From NCBI RefSeq assembly GCF_032190615.1, contig NZ_JAVLAT010000001.1, forward strand, positions 1,062,501 to 1,126,500: a DNA stretch of 64,000 bases, read 5' to 3'. The notes under the pieces are model-generated. The model worked only from the letters and a program-made list of their open reading frames with translations, was not told where the DNA came from and did no database searches. Each line of letters begins with the position of its first letter. The stretch's first letter is position 1. Of the stretch, positions 1 through 9,047 are shown piece by piece. This DNA is from Brucella pseudogrignonensis. Its GTDB lineage: Bacteria; Pseudomonadota; Alphaproteobacteria; Rhizobiales; Rhizobiaceae. Both the position numbers and the translations under genes were made by a program.

Positions 1-1113
1 GCTTTACAGAGTGCTGGCTACACGGACGACGATGCATCCAATATGGCCGACGCCATTACGAAGCTGCTGAATTCACCTCGTCTGAAAGAAGGAAGCGTTC
101 TGCGTGTTGGAACGGAAACACGCAACGGCGAGGATCGCGTCGTCAGAGCGAGCGTTTATCATCGTACAACGCATCTGGTCACAGTTTCGCTTAACGACCG
201 TAATCAATATGTGCCGTCCGATCAGCCCGAAGAAACGCCGCTGCTCGCATCGGCATTTGATGGAGATGCACCGCCGAGTGCAATTCGCGGTAATCTTCCA
301 AGTGTTTATGATGGTATCAGCCGGGCGGCGTTAGCTTATGGCATGACAGAAACCATGCGCGAGCAACTCGTGAAGATGTTGGCGTCAGATGTAGACTTAC
401 AAGCGCGCCTCTCGCAGAGCGACAAGATCGACGCTTTCTTCTCCCTGCCTGACGATCCTGAAAAGCCAGACGGCGATTCACAACTGCTTTATGTCGCCGC
501 CAATTTCAGCGGAACCACGCGAAAATTTTATCGCTATCAGGCTCCGGACGGCAGCGTTGATTATTTCAACGAAGACGGAAAAAGCGCCAAGCAATTCCTG
601 TTACGCAACCCAGTACCAAATGGTGTGTTCCGCTCGCCATTTGGAATGCGTCGCCATCCCATCCTCGGCTATAGCCGCATGCACACCGGTGTTGACTGGG
701 CAGCACCTCGCGGCACACCGATCATCGCATCGGGTAACGGTGTTGTTGAAAAAGCCGGCTGGACTAATGGCTATGGCAATCAAACTCTGATTCGTCACGC
801 CAATGGTTATGTCAGCAGCTATAGTCACCAGAATGCGATTGCGCGTGGCGTAACGGCTGGTTCACGAGTGCGCCAAGGACAGGTTATCGGTTACGTTGGA
901 TCGACAGGTCTCTCAACCGGACCGCATTTGCACTACGAACTTATTGTCAACGGCACCAAAGTTGATCCGCTTCGCATTCGTTTGCCGGATAATAAGGCTC
1001 TCAAGGGCAAGGAACTCGAGGCCTTTATTCAAGAGCGCGAGCGTATCGATACGCTGCTGAACACAGATGATACAGGCACCAAGCTTGCATCAACAGGAAC
1101 CACAAAAAGTTAG
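1..1113 (+). CDS. M23 family metallopeptidase, C-terminal part (5' end outside window)
   Basis: Zinc endopeptidase of the LytM/lysostaphin type, expected to cut peptidoglycan cross-links in the periplasm. The open frame runs in from the left edge without a stop, so the N-terminus is missing; an ATG at 43 is internal. The catalytic domain fills the last half: HTGVD (His codon at 682, Asp at 694) and HLHYE (925-939) supply the zinc ligands, with the usual GYG and GSTGLSTGPHLH context. About 45 residues follow the domain and are polar and Thr-rich. A strong terminator lies 34 bp downstream. Division-site M23 proteins often work with FtsEX, which is encoded near 59.8 kb, but nothing here ties this protein to it. 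Confidence 0.93.
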   Translation, partial: ALQSAGYTDDDASNMADAITKLLNSPRLKEGSVLRVGTETRNGEDRVVRASVYHRTTHLVTVSLNDRNQYVPSDQPEETPLLASAFDGDAPPSAIRGNLPSVYDGISRAALAYGMTETMREQLVKMLASDVDLQARLSQSDKIDAFFSLPDDPEKPDGDSQLLYVAANFSGTTRKFYRYQAPDGSVDYFNEDGKSAKQFLLRNPVPNGVFRSPFGMRRHPILGYSRMHTGVDWAAPRGTPIIASGNGVVEKAGWTNGYGNQTLIRHANGYVSSYSHQNAIARGVTAGSRVRQGQVIGYVGSTGLSTGPHLHYELIVNGTKVDPLRIRLPDNKALKGKELEAFIQERERIDTLLNTDDTGTKLASTGTTKS

Positions 1114-1146
1114 AGAGTCTATTCAATTACTGAATGCCAATCATAA

Positions 1147-1187
1147 AACACCCGGAAATCGCTACCGATTTCCGGGTGTTCCTTTTT
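1147..1187 (+). terminator. Rho-independent terminator after the M23 gene
   Basis: A perfect 15-bp stem (1147-1161 with 1166-1180) around a CTAC loop is followed by CCTTTTT. It lies between convergent genes (M23 on +, L,D-transpeptidase on -) and may serve both, though the T-run favours the + strand. Confidence 0.9.
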
Positions 1188-1209
1188 AGCAGATGATCTT
1201 CAGCTGTGC

Positions 1210-2637
1210 TTATTCTGTAAACTCAACAGTTACACCAGCTTTGACGAGTTTCGCTAATTCTTCCGCATCCCAATTCGTCAAGCGCACACAACCATGGCTC
1301 GATGTCTTGCCGATACGCGAAGGTTCAGGAGTTCCATGGATACCATAAGTTGGTTTTGACAGTGCGATCCAAACCGTACCAACCGGACCATTCGGACCGG
1401 GAGGGATAGTGAGTACCTTGTCATTACTGCCCTGCTTGAAATTGATCTTTGGATTATAAGTGTAGTTCGGATTAATCGCGATTCGCTGCACCTGAACGAT
1501 ACCTGAAGGCGATGGAGTATCGGACGAACCAATTGTCGAGGGGTAAGCCACTACGAGCTTGCCATTTTCATCATAACCCCGAACCTGCTTGCGAGCCTTG
1601 TCCGCAATGATCCTCGCAACCTTTGCACGGACCGGCTTACCGAGATTTGGTACCCGAACAACAGAACCCGGCTGATTAAAGTTCACGCCCGGATTGATCT
1701 CTTTGAGATAAGCTTCATCGATATGAAATTTCTCCCCAAGCATTTCAGTCACAGACGTGTATGCCATCGCAGGTAGCTGCGCCTTGTGAGCATAGTCATC
1801 CGGGATCGAAGCCACATATTGACGACCGACATCTTCATTTGTGATCGTATATTCTGTGAAAGCCGGACCGCCGGTCGCCTGCAATTCTGCCTCGATTGAA
1901 GCTTCATCGGTTGGATTGAGGAACTTGCCCGTCATCTCGCTATAAGCGGCCGCTGCCTTATCGACATTGGATCCTGAACGCCCGTCAATCACGCCCGGCG
2001 AAGCACCTGCCCGATCAAGCAAGACCTGATAGGCTGCGATCTTCTGCTTCGCACCCTGCCCTTTTGGCATTTCAATGGCTGGCGTCATATCATCGGCATT
2101 GGGCACAGCATGTGGCTGTGTCGATGGCTGTTGATAGCCCGGATCGCGATTGATGCTTGCAGTTGGTGATTCTGTATCGGGATATTCCGTACCTGCCGGT
2201 GGCAACTCAGAGCGCTGCACCTGACCATCGCGATTAAATTCATAACCCGGTGCTGATGGTGCTTCGGGGTAATAATTCGGATCTTCTGGCACATTACCGA
2301 AGCCATCATAAGGCGCACCACCGCCAACAGGACCATCTGACCACCCACCGTCCTGCTGACCACCACCTGCATAACGGCCTGAATCGCGGGGATCTTCAAT
2401 ATTGATTACACGTCCACGGCGATCAATCGTGACCTGCCGGCCATATTCATCTGTATAAACGCGCACTCCCCGATCCCGGCCACGCTCATGCCCCCAGTCG
2501 AAAAGCTGTGCCAATTGCACGGGTTGCGAAACATGAGTGGTCGCATCGCGCTCATCCGCAAAGGCTGAACCACCTGCTGCAAAAATGATTGCAGAACCGA
2601 CCAAACCGAAGCGAAGCATGCGTAAGAGATGCGACAT
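1210..2637 (-). CDS. L,D-transpeptidase (YkuD/ErfK family) with peptidoglycan-binding-like region
   Basis: Periplasmic enzyme that forms 3-3 peptidoglycan cross-links or attaches proteins to the wall. A signal peptide occupies about residues 1-27 (hydrophobic stretch ending SAFA). A low-complexity Gly/Pro/Asp/Tyr-rich linker runs from about 50 to 185, then a putative peptidoglycan-binding segment (about 195-250). The C-terminal YkuD domain carries HGTPEPSRIG and SSHGCVRLTN; the catalytic Cys is residue 450 and its His partner 448. At 475 residues it is longer than minimal YkuD enzymes because of the linker. It is a single gene, convergent with the M23 peptidase, so two wall-remodelling genes sit side by side. 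A possible weak CtrA-like TTAA cluster lies upstream near 2682. Confidence 0.93.
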   Translation of the reverse strand: MSHLLRMLRFGLVGSAIIFAAGGSAFADERDATTHVSQPVQLAQLFDWGHERGRDRGVRVYTDEYGRQVTIDRRGRVINIEDPRDSGRYAGGGQQDGGWSDGPVGGGAPYDGFGNVPEDPNYYPEAPSAPGYEFNRDGQVQRSELPPAGTEYPDTESPTASINRDPGYQQPSTQPHAVPNADDMTPAIEMPKGQGAKQKIAAYQVLLDRAGASPGVIDGRSGSNVDKAAAAYSEMTGKFLNPTDEASIEAELQATGGPAFTEYTITNEDVGRQYVASIPDDYAHKAQLPAMAYTSVTEMLGEKFHIDEAYLKEINPGVNFNQPGSVVRVPNLGKPVRAKVARIIADKARKQVRGYDENGKLVVAYPSTIGSSDTPSPSGIVQVQRIAINPNYTYNPKINFKQGSNDKVLTIPPGPNGPVGTVWIALSKPTYGIHGTPEPSRIGKTSSHGCVRLTNWDAEELAKLVKAGVTVEFTE

Positions 2638-2758
2638 ACAAGAAACCCTGAATTACCTTACATAAGGGATGCAACTATATGGTTAACAATTAATTACTCA
2701 ATAACAGCAAATGCCAGATGAACTGGACATGAAGATGGCCTTAAAAATCGATAGTTCA

Positions 2759-2790
2759 TAAAAAACGCCGCAATCGAATGATTGCGGCGC
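2759..2790 (-). terminator. Terminator of clpB
   Basis: A 9-bp G+C-rich stem (2766-2774 with 2781-2789) is followed on the minus strand by six or more T residues. It sits 25 bp beyond the clpB stop codon. Confidence 0.9.
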
Positions 2791-2814
2791 TTTCGTCATC
2801 AGCTCGATAAAGCC

Positions 2815-5436
2815 TTATGCCTTTTCATCGTCCTTCACCGGCTCACCCTCACCCATCACGCGGATGGGACGAAAGTTCAGTCGATCAGAGCCAGGCAATA
2901 TTTTGACGATGGAACCGTCAAAAATATCGCCAAGCAGAATGCGTTCTGCCAGCGGGTCCTGAACTTCCTTCTGGATAACGCGCTTCAGTGGACGCGCACC
3001 ATAAGCCGGGTCATACCCCTTGTTAGCCAACCATTCGCGGGAATCGTCTTCCAGTTCCAACGTGATCTTGCGATCATGCAAGAGAGCCTGCAGACGCTTC
3101 ATCTGAATATCGACAATCGAGCCCATGTCTTCGCGACGCAGCCTATGGAACAGGATGATTTCATCGACACGGTTCAGGAATTCCGGACGGAACGAAGCCC
3201 GCACCACACCCATCACCTCTTCACGAACACTTTCTACATCATCCTTCTCACCAAGATTGACGAGATATTCAGCGCCAAGGTTCGAGGTCATAATGATCAG
3301 CGTATTGCGAAAATCGACCGTGCGCCCCTGACCATCTGTCAGGCGTCCATCATCGAGAACCTGAAGCAAGACGTTGAACACATCCGGGTGCGCCTTTTCG
3401 ATTTCGTCGAACAGGATCACCTGATATGGCCTGCGTCGCACAGATTCCGTCAGAACACCGCCTTCTTCATAGCCGACATAGCCGGGAGGTGCACCGATCA
3501 GCCGGCTCACAGAATGCTTTTCCATGAATTCCGACATATCAATGCGAACCATGGCCGTGTCATCCTGAAACAGGAATGAAGCCAAAGCTTTGGTCAACTC
3601 GGTCTTGCCAACGCCGGTTGGTCCGAGGAAAATGAACGAACCAATTGGCCGGTTCGGATCCTGAAGACCCGCACGTGCACGACGAACAGCTTTTGAAACA
3701 GCCTGCACTGCTTCACCCTGTCCGACAACCCGTTTGCCGATTTCATCCTCCATGCGCAAAAGCTTTTCGCGCTCGCCTTCCAGCATCCGCTCAACCGGGA
3801 TGCCAGTCCAGCGGGAAACAATCTGCCCGACATGCTCTGGTGTTACGGTTTCCTCCAGCAAGGAGCCTTTGTTCTCATTGCTTTCAGCCTCGACAAGCTG
3901 CTTTTCAAGCTGCGGGATCGTGCCATAGGCCAGTTCACCAGCCTTCTGGAATTCACCGCTGCGCTGCGCAATCGCCAAAGCATTGCGCGCTTCTTCAAGC
4001 TGCCGCTTCAAATCTGCCGCAAGTCCAAGCTTCTGCTTTTCAGCCTGCCATTTGGCTGTCAGTTCCGCTGATTCTTCTTCCAGATCGGTCAGCTCTTTTT
4101 CAAGACGCTGCAAACGATCAATCGAAGCCGTATCAGTTTCGACCTTCAGCGCTTCCCGCTCGATCTTTAGCTGCATCGCACGACGATCAATCTCGTCCAA
4201 TTCTTCCGGCTTTGAATCAACCTGCATACGCAGACGCGAAGCGGCTTCATCGACAAGATCAATAGCTTTATCTGGCAAAAAGCGATCTGTGATGTAACGA
4301 TTCGATAGTGTTGCAGCCGCAACCAGTGCCGAGTCGGAAACGCGGACCTTATGGTGCTGCTCATACTTCTCCTTCAAACCGCGAAGGATTGAGATCGTAT
4401 CTTCAACAGTCGGCTCATCAACAAACACCGGCTGGAAACGACGAGCGAGCGCTGCATCCTTCTCAACATATTTGCGATACTCCTCAAGCGTGGTCGCACC
4501 AACGCAGTGCAATTCGCCACGAGCCAATGCTGGCTTGAGCAGGTTGGATGCATCCATCGCACCATCAGACTTGCCTGCGCCCACAAGCGTATGCATTTCA
4601 TCGATGAAAAGAATGATCTGGCCAGCAGCAGCCTGCGTTTCCGAAAGCACAGCCTTCAGACGTTCTTCAAACTCACCGCGATATTTCGCGCCAGCGATCA
4701 ACGCCCCCATATCGAGCGCCATCAACTGCTTGTCTTTCAGTGATTCCGGCACGTCACCATTGACGATACGCAAGGCCAGACCTTCGGCAATTGCTGTTTT
4801 ACCAACGCCAGGTTCACCAATCAAAACTGGGTTGTTTTTGGTGCGGCGCGACAGAACCTGAATCGTGCGGCGAATTTCTTCATCGCGACCGATGACAGGA
4901 TCGAGCTTGCCCGCACGCGCATCTTCCGTCAGATCACGCGCATATTTTTTCAGCGCATCGTAATTGCTTTCAGCAGAAGCGGAATCGGCTGTGCGGCCTT
5001 TGCGCATGTCATTGATAACCTTGTTGAGCGCGGTCGGTGTCACACCGGCGGCAGCCAGAATTTCAGACGTTTTTGCAGATTTCTCGATAGCAAGGGCTGT
5101 GAGCAAACGCTCGACCGTGACAAAGCTGTCTCCGGCCTTGCTTGCCAGCTCTTCGGCAAGAGTAAAAACCTTTGCCAATGGCTGCGCGAGATAAAGCTGA
5201 TCGTTACCGCCGCTCACCTTTGGCAGTTTTTCAAGCGCTGTCTGCAAGCCCAAACGTACGTCGCTGATGCGGCCACCGGCACGCTCAATGAGCGATGCAA
5301 CAAGACCTTCGTCATCATCGACGAGCACTTTTAAAAGATGTTCAGGGGTAAACTGCTGATTGCCCGAGGAAAGGGCGAAAGTCTGGGCCGACTGAATAAA
5401 ACCGCGAACCCGTTCGGTGTATTTCTCAATATTCAT
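2815..5436 (-). CDS. clpB: ATP-dependent disaggregase ClpB
   Basis: Hexameric AAA+ chaperone that, with DnaK, pulls polypeptides out of heat-induced aggregates. The order is an N-terminal Clp repeat domain (about 1-145), AAA-1 with Walker A GEPGVGKT (about residue 205) and Walker B LFIDEMHT, a coiled-coil middle domain (about 400-520) that separates ClpB from ClpA/ClpC, and AAA-2 with GPTGVGKT (about 605) and LFDEIEKAH. The chosen start ([10 protein letters not shown], 873 residues) has AAGGAGA 5 bp upstream; a longer in-frame start at 5514 would add 26 residues lacking family character. A heat-shock-type promoter lies about 100 bp upstream and a terminator follows. Single-gene unit. Confidence 0.97.
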   Translation of the reverse strand: MNIEKYTERVRGFIQSAQTFALSSGNQQFTPEHLLKVLVDDDEGLVASLIERAGGRISDVRLGLQTALEKLPKVSGGNDQLYLAQPLAKVFTLAEELASKAGDSFVTVERLLTALAIEKSAKTSEILAAAGVTPTALNKVINDMRKGRTADSASAESNYDALKKYARDLTEDARAGKLDPVIGRDEEIRRTIQVLSRRTKNNPVLIGEPGVGKTAIAEGLALRIVNGDVPESLKDKQLMALDMGALIAGAKYRGEFEERLKAVLSETQAAAGQIILFIDEMHTLVGAGKSDGAMDASNLLKPALARGELHCVGATTLEEYRKYVEKDAALARRFQPVFVDEPTVEDTISILRGLKEKYEQHHKVRVSDSALVAAATLSNRYITDRFLPDKAIDLVDEAASRLRMQVDSKPEELDEIDRRAMQLKIEREALKVETDTASIDRLQRLEKELTDLEEESAELTAKWQAEKQKLGLAADLKRQLEEARNALAIAQRSGEFQKAGELAYGTIPQLEKQLVEAESNENKGSLLEETVTPEHVGQIVSRWTGIPVERMLEGEREKLLRMEDEIGKRVVGQGEAVQAVSKAVRRARAGLQDPNRPIGSFIFLGPTGVGKTELTKALASFLFQDDTAMVRIDMSEFMEKHSVSRLIGAPPGYVGYEEGGVLTESVRRRPYQVILFDEIEKAHPDVFNVLLQVLDDGRLTDGQGRTVDFRNTLIIMTSNLGAEYLVNLGEKDDVESVREEVMGVVRASFRPEFLNRVDEIILFHRLRREDMGSIVDIQMKRLQALLHDRKITLELEDDSREWLANKGYDPAYGARPLKRVIQKEVQDPLAERILLGDIFDGSIVKILPGSDRLNFRPIRVMGEGEPVKDDEKA

Positions 5437-5527
5437 ATTGTCTCCTTTTCCTTCCAACCCATTCTGGCATCGGAAGAGTTCTGGTGACGGAGCCCCCGAA
5501 TTCGGCTGGCTCACTATCCAAGGAGAA

Positions 5528-5556
5528 ATATGGGAAGATCAATAAGGTTCGGCAAG
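5528..5556 (-). promoter_or_regulatory. Candidate sigma-32 (RpoH) promoter of clpB
   Basis: On the minus strand CTTGCCG (5556-5550) and CCCATAT (5534-5528) are separated by 15 bp, close to the RpoH pattern CTTGAAA / CCCCAT with 11-16 bp between. It is about 92 bp upstream of the clpB start, a classical heat-shock gene. Assignment is by motif match and gene identity. Confidence 0.6.
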
Positions 5557-5582
5557 ACCAGAAAAGCCAAAAGCGCGTAAAT

Positions 5583-5612
5583 AAAAAAGGCGCGGAAAAC
5601 CGCGCCGTTTTT
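5583..5612 (-). terminator. Bidirectional hairpin terminator between the DUF4167 gene and clpB
   Basis: GGCGCGG-AAAA-CCGCGCC (5589-5606) is flanked by an A-run on the left and a T-run on the right, so it reads as a terminator on either strand. It ends the minus-strand DUF4167 transcript just ahead of the clpB promoter. Confidence 0.85.
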
Positions 5613-5641
5613 TTGCAATCAACCATATTGCCATTCAGGCT

Positions 5642-6583
5642 TTATGCGTCGGAATCCGCTGTTTCAGGAACTTCATCCTTCGGAACTCGACGCGGGCGGC
5701 CCGGACGACGTGTGACACGGGCTGGAGCTTCTTCCTTAGCCGAAGCTTCAACAGGTGCTTCCGCTACAGGCGCTGGCTTTTCAACAACAGGTGCTGCTTC
5801 TTCTGCAACCTTTGCAGGCCTTTCAGCGCGTCTTGGCTTTTCGACCACTGGCTGTTCTGCAACTGGTGCCTCAACAACCGGCGTTTCAACGAAAGGCTTT
5901 TCAGCAACTGGAGCTGGAATCGACTGCTGATCGACAACCGCAGCAGCAACCGGTGCCTCTACAGCTGGCTGATCGGACTGCTCATCCGCATTGAAGCGCT
6001 CGCGCTGAGGACGACGACCGCGACCAAGACGGCGCTGATCACGTCCGTCGCGTCCTTCGCGGGAATCACGACCTTCGCGTGGCTGCGAACGGTTGTCAGG
6101 ACGGCCATCAGAACGAGTATCCGGGCGTCCTTCCGAACGATTGTCGCTGCCTTCTTCGCCATAAACCACTTCAGCTGGAGTGCCTTCAATCACAGGCTGC
6201 GGACCCGAACCATTGACGGGCTGGTGCACAGGAGTGGTTGGCACGAAGCCACCTTCATCCTCATCGCCACCATCATTGTCGAAGTTTTCTTCGCGCTGAT
6301 ATGGAATGTTCTGCGCTGCCATAGCAGCCATAATGATGCGATTATAATGTTCTGCGTGCTGAAGATAATTTTCAGCCATAACACGGTCACCAGACGCCTG
6401 TGCGTCGCGAGCCAGTGTCGTATATTTTTCTGCAATATGCTGAGCATTGCCGCGGATTTTTACGTCCGGACCATTGCTTTCATAATTACGCGACAGAGGA
6501 TTGGGGCCCTTGCGGTTGTTATTGTTGTTATTATTGTTATTCCCCCGTCCGCGCATACGCCTGTTCTGCTGTGCTGGCCTCAT
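5642..6583 (-). CDS. DUF4167 domain-containing protein
   Basis: The family has no assigned function. The N-terminal part (about 1-95) is the DUF4167 region: basic start RRMRGRG, a run of nine Asn, then a conserved helical part including HIAEKYTTLARDAQASGD and AENYLQHAEHYNR. The rest (about 120-313) is low-complexity: Arg/Asp/Gly-rich (RDSREGRDGRDQ type) and then Val/Pro/Ala/Glu repeats with a basic end. Such Arg/Gly tails suggest RNA or nucleic-acid contact, which is inference only. GAGAAG lies 7 bp ahead of the ATG. The gene is preceded by an unusually long non-coding leader (6584-6996). In alphaproteobacteria this gene often follows prfA-prmC, as here. Confidence 0.9.
   Translation of the reverse strand: MRPAQQNRRMRGRGNNNNNNNNNRKGPNPLSRNYESNGPDVKIRGNAQHIAEKYTTLARDAQASGDRVMAENYLQHAEHYNRIIMAAMAAQNIPYQREENFDNDGGDEDEGGFVPTTPVHQPVNGSGPQPVIEGTPAEVVYGEEGSDNRSEGRPDTRSDGRPDNRSQPREGRDSREGRDGRDQRRLGRGRRPQRERFNADEQSDQPAVEAPVAAAVVDQQSIPAPVAEKPFVETPVVEAPVAEQPVVEKPRRAERPAKVAEEAAPVVEKPAPVAEAPVEASAKEEAPARVTRRPGRPRRVPKDEVPETADSDA
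6515..6541 (-). repeat. Trinucleotide run encoding nine asparagines
   Basis: Nine consecutive RTT triplets on + (AAY on -) inside the DUF4167 gene encode poly-Asn. Triplet slippage would change tract length without a frameshift. GTT and ATT are mixed, so the tract is imperfect at the DNA level. Confidence 0.8.
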
Positions 6584-6996
6584 CGTCTTCTCTTTTCAGA
6601 TTTAAGGGCGTCATATTCCTGTGGCTTAAAGCCACCGGCTTCGCATTATCGAGCCATGGAGGAAGCACACCCTAAAACTTCCCACACATCGAATTGTTAA
6701 GAGTTCCGCACTGTCCACCAAAGACAATGCGAACTTTCCGGCTTGGCATTTGCAAGACCCTCCGAAAAGCAAAACTCTTCGGAACTATTTGTGAAAGCCG
6801 TGCACTTCCGTACAAACCATCCCTTGAGAAAAACCCTCACGGGAGCATGACCTAAATCGTCATGGAGTATTTCCGCCACCGCCCTCAAGCGGGCAAAACC
6901 ATTCTGGCTATATACGGTGGCTGGAAACTAAACGGCTTCGCCGCAAATTCCAAGCGCTTTTTTGATGTCATCGCGCGTTTTTTAACATGCAGTCTT
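6584..6996. other. 413-bp gap between prmC and the DUF4167 gene, no gene recognised
   Basis: No ORF here has a ribosome binding site and family-like content; a 63-codon minus frame at 6697-6888 looks random. The minus strand can form short hairpins, for example a GTGGCTTTAAGCCAC stem just before the DUF4167 start region and a CCGAAgagtt...TTTTCGG element around 6765-6785. It could be a long 5' leader or hold a small RNA. It does not match tmRNA, RNase P RNA, 4.5S or 6S RNA by eye. Confidence 0.4.
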
Positions 6997-7875
6997 TCAA
7001 ACGCTTACACTGTCTAAATTTATGAAAACCATGGCCCTTCTATGACCACCGAGATCTATTGCTTCATTCGTCAATTGAAAATCAGCGCTTTCAAAAATGA
7101 CGCGCACATCGTCAAACTGGCCTGCGCCAATCTCAACGGCAACTATTCCACCTTCATATAGGTACGCACGAGCCTCATTTGCAAGGAAGCGATAGAAATC
7201 AAGTCCGTCATTCCCGCCATCCAGAGCCGCCATTGGGTCATGCTCACGCACTTCGCGCGACAGATCTTCAATGTCCCTGCTTGGAATATAAGGCGGGTTT
7301 GAGACAATGAGATGAAACCTGCCACTTACATTTGAAAACCAGTCGCTTTTAAGCGCAGCAAATCTCGCGCTCACACCATTGGCCGCCGCATTGATCCGTG
7401 CCATGGCAAGCGCGCCGTCGGCAATATCGAGCCCGATACCGTTGAGCTTTTCAAACTTGTGCAGAAGTGAAATCACAATAGCACCAGTGCCGGTGCCCAT
7501 ATCGAGCATCAAGGCCCGACCATGCTGTTCGATCAGCTTTTCGATATAGGGTGAAACGAGATCGACAAGCGCTTCCGTATCCGGGCGCGGTTCAAGCGTT
7601 TCCGGCGAGAGTCTAAATGGCAGACCATAAAACTCACGCATACCGATGATGCGATGCACCGGCTCGCCTGCAATACGGCGCTCCAGCGCATCGTTTAACT
7701 GCGCGACCTTGTCCTCATTTATCAACTTTTCCGGCCATGAAATCAGATCAAGCCGTGTTGCGCCAGTCGTCCATTCGACAAGCAATTGTGCATCAAGATC
7801 AGGCGTATCGACGCCCCCCTCCCGCAATTGCATGCGAGAAGACGCCATCAGCCGATCAAGGCGTTCGCCGCTCAC
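6997..7875 (-). CDS. prmC: Peptide chain release factor N5-glutamine methyltransferase PrmC
   Basis: Methylates the Gln of the GGQ motif in RF1/RF2 using S-adenosylmethionine, speeding translation termination. The N-terminal helical domain (about 1-85) is followed by a Rossmann methyltransferase fold: [10 protein letters not shown] is the SAM-binding loop and NPPY starting at residue 193 is the glutamine-binding motif that defines the family. Its start overlaps the prfA stop by 4 bp (ATGA), so it is translationally coupled to the gene for its own substrate. Length 292 is normal. Confidence 0.96.
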   Translation of the reverse strand: MSGERLDRLMASSRMQLREGGVDTPDLDAQLLVEWTTGATRLDLISWPEKLINEDKVAQLNDALERRIAGEPVHRIIGMREFYGLPFRLSPETLEPRPDTEALVDLVSPYIEKLIEQHGRALMLDMGTGTGAIVISLLHKFEKLNGIGLDIADGALAMARINAAANGVSARFAALKSDWFSNVSGRFHLIVSNPPYIPSRDIEDLSREVREHDPMAALDGGNDGLDFYRFLANEARAYLYEGGIVAVEIGAGQFDDVRVIFESADFQLTNEAIDLGGHRRAMVFINLDSVSV

Positions 7876-8951
7876 GCGTTTTCGCCCAGTTCCATGAGAA
7901 GGGCTGTCTGATGATCAGAGATCAGCGCATCGACAAGCTCGTCAAGCTCGCCCATCATCACGCGATCTAACTTGTAAAGCGTGAGGTTGATACGGTGATC
8001 GGTCACGCGGCCCTGCGGAAAATTATAGGTACGGATACGCTCGGAGCGATCGCCAGACCCCACCTGACTGCGGCGCGATTCAGATCGTTCGCTTTCTGCT
8101 TTCTGACGTTCCATGTCATAAAGACGGGCACGCAGAATCTGCATGGCACGGGCGCGGTTCTGATGCTGTGATTTTTCCGCCTGCACAACCATGATGCCTG
8201 TTGGAATATGCGTTATACGAACAGCGGAGTCGGTCGTGTTAACGTGCTGACCACCCGCACCCGAAGCGCGCATGGTATCAATACGAATATCTTCGTTGCG
8301 AATTTCGATATCGATGTCTTCCGCTTCAGGAAGAACCGCGACCGTTGCAGCAGAGGTGTGAATGCGGCCACCCGCTTCTGTTTCCGGCACACGCTGCACA
8401 CGATGCACACCGGATTCAAACTTCAGTTTCGAAAACACACCCTTTCCCGAAACGGTCGCAATGATTTCCTTAAAGCCGCCGGCATCGCCATCGCTTGCCG
8501 AAACCAGTTCGACTCGCCAGCCTTTTTCAGCGGCAAAACGCTCATACATGCGAAACAGATCGCCAGCGAAAAGTGCCGCTTCCAATCCGCCCGTACCCGC
8601 ACGAATTTCCAAAATCGCGTTCTTCTCGTCGGCCGCATCTTTGGGCAGAAGCAAAATCTGAACTTCCTGCTCAAGCACTTCGATGTGCTTTTCAACTTCT
8701 GGCAGTTCTTCAAGCGCCAGCGCACGCATTTCCGCATCAGTCGATGCATCATCGCGCATCGCAATCAGATCTCTCGCCTCGCTACGCGCATCCGTCAGTT
8801 CGCGAATTTTACCGACAACGTCCTGAAGCTCGGAATATTCGGAAGCCAGTTTCACATAGGTAACAGAATCAGGATTGTTGGCCATCTGGCTTTCAATCAT
8901 TGAGAACCGCTTCAAAAGCTGGTCCATCCGGTCCTGTGGCAAGGCGCTCAT
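7872..8951 (-). CDS. prfA: Peptide chain release factor 1 (RF1)
   Basis: Recognises UAA and UAG stop codons and triggers peptide release at the ribosome. GGQ is at residues 233-235 (context GAGGQHVN), identical in position to E. coli RF1, and the codon-recognition tripeptide reads P-E-T in [14 protein letters not shown] where E. coli has P-A-T. Length 359 is typical. It is the first gene of a two-gene operon with prmC, which modifies the Gln of this GGQ. Confidence 0.97.
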   Translation of the reverse strand: MSALPQDRMDQLLKRFSMIESQMANNPDSVTYVKLASEYSELQDVVGKIRELTDARSEARDLIAMRDDASTDAEMRALALEELPEVEKHIEVLEQEVQILLLPKDAADEKNAILEIRAGTGGLEAALFAGDLFRMYERFAAEKGWRVELVSASDGDAGGFKEIIATVSGKGVFSKLKFESGVHRVQRVPETEAGGRIHTSAATVAVLPEAEDIDIEIRNEDIRIDTMRASGAGGQHVNTTDSAVRITHIPTGIMVVQAEKSQHQNRARAMQILRARLYDMERQKAESERSESRRSQVGSGDRSERIRTYNFPQGRVTDHRINLTLYKLDRVMMGELDELVDALISDHQTALLMELGENA

Positions 8952-9047
8952 GGGTATGTCCTGAAATCTTTAATCTTGGCGTGAATAAGCAAAATTGAGC
9001 GCCGAACATAGAGTCCCGCGCCCAAACATTTCCTGCAATGATCTCAG

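Noticed and set aside
2680..2700. A CtrA site upstream of the L,D-transpeptidase
   Set aside because: TTAACAATTAATTA has two TTAA words but with 3-bp spacing, or 7 bp to a TTAC; not a convincing match.
2782..3579. A 265-codon open frame on the plus strand across clpB
   Set aside because: Antisense to clpB and without any domain-like sequence.
6697..6888. A 63-codon frame in the gap before the DUF4167 gene
   Set aside because: No ribosome binding site, odd composition and no family resemblance.
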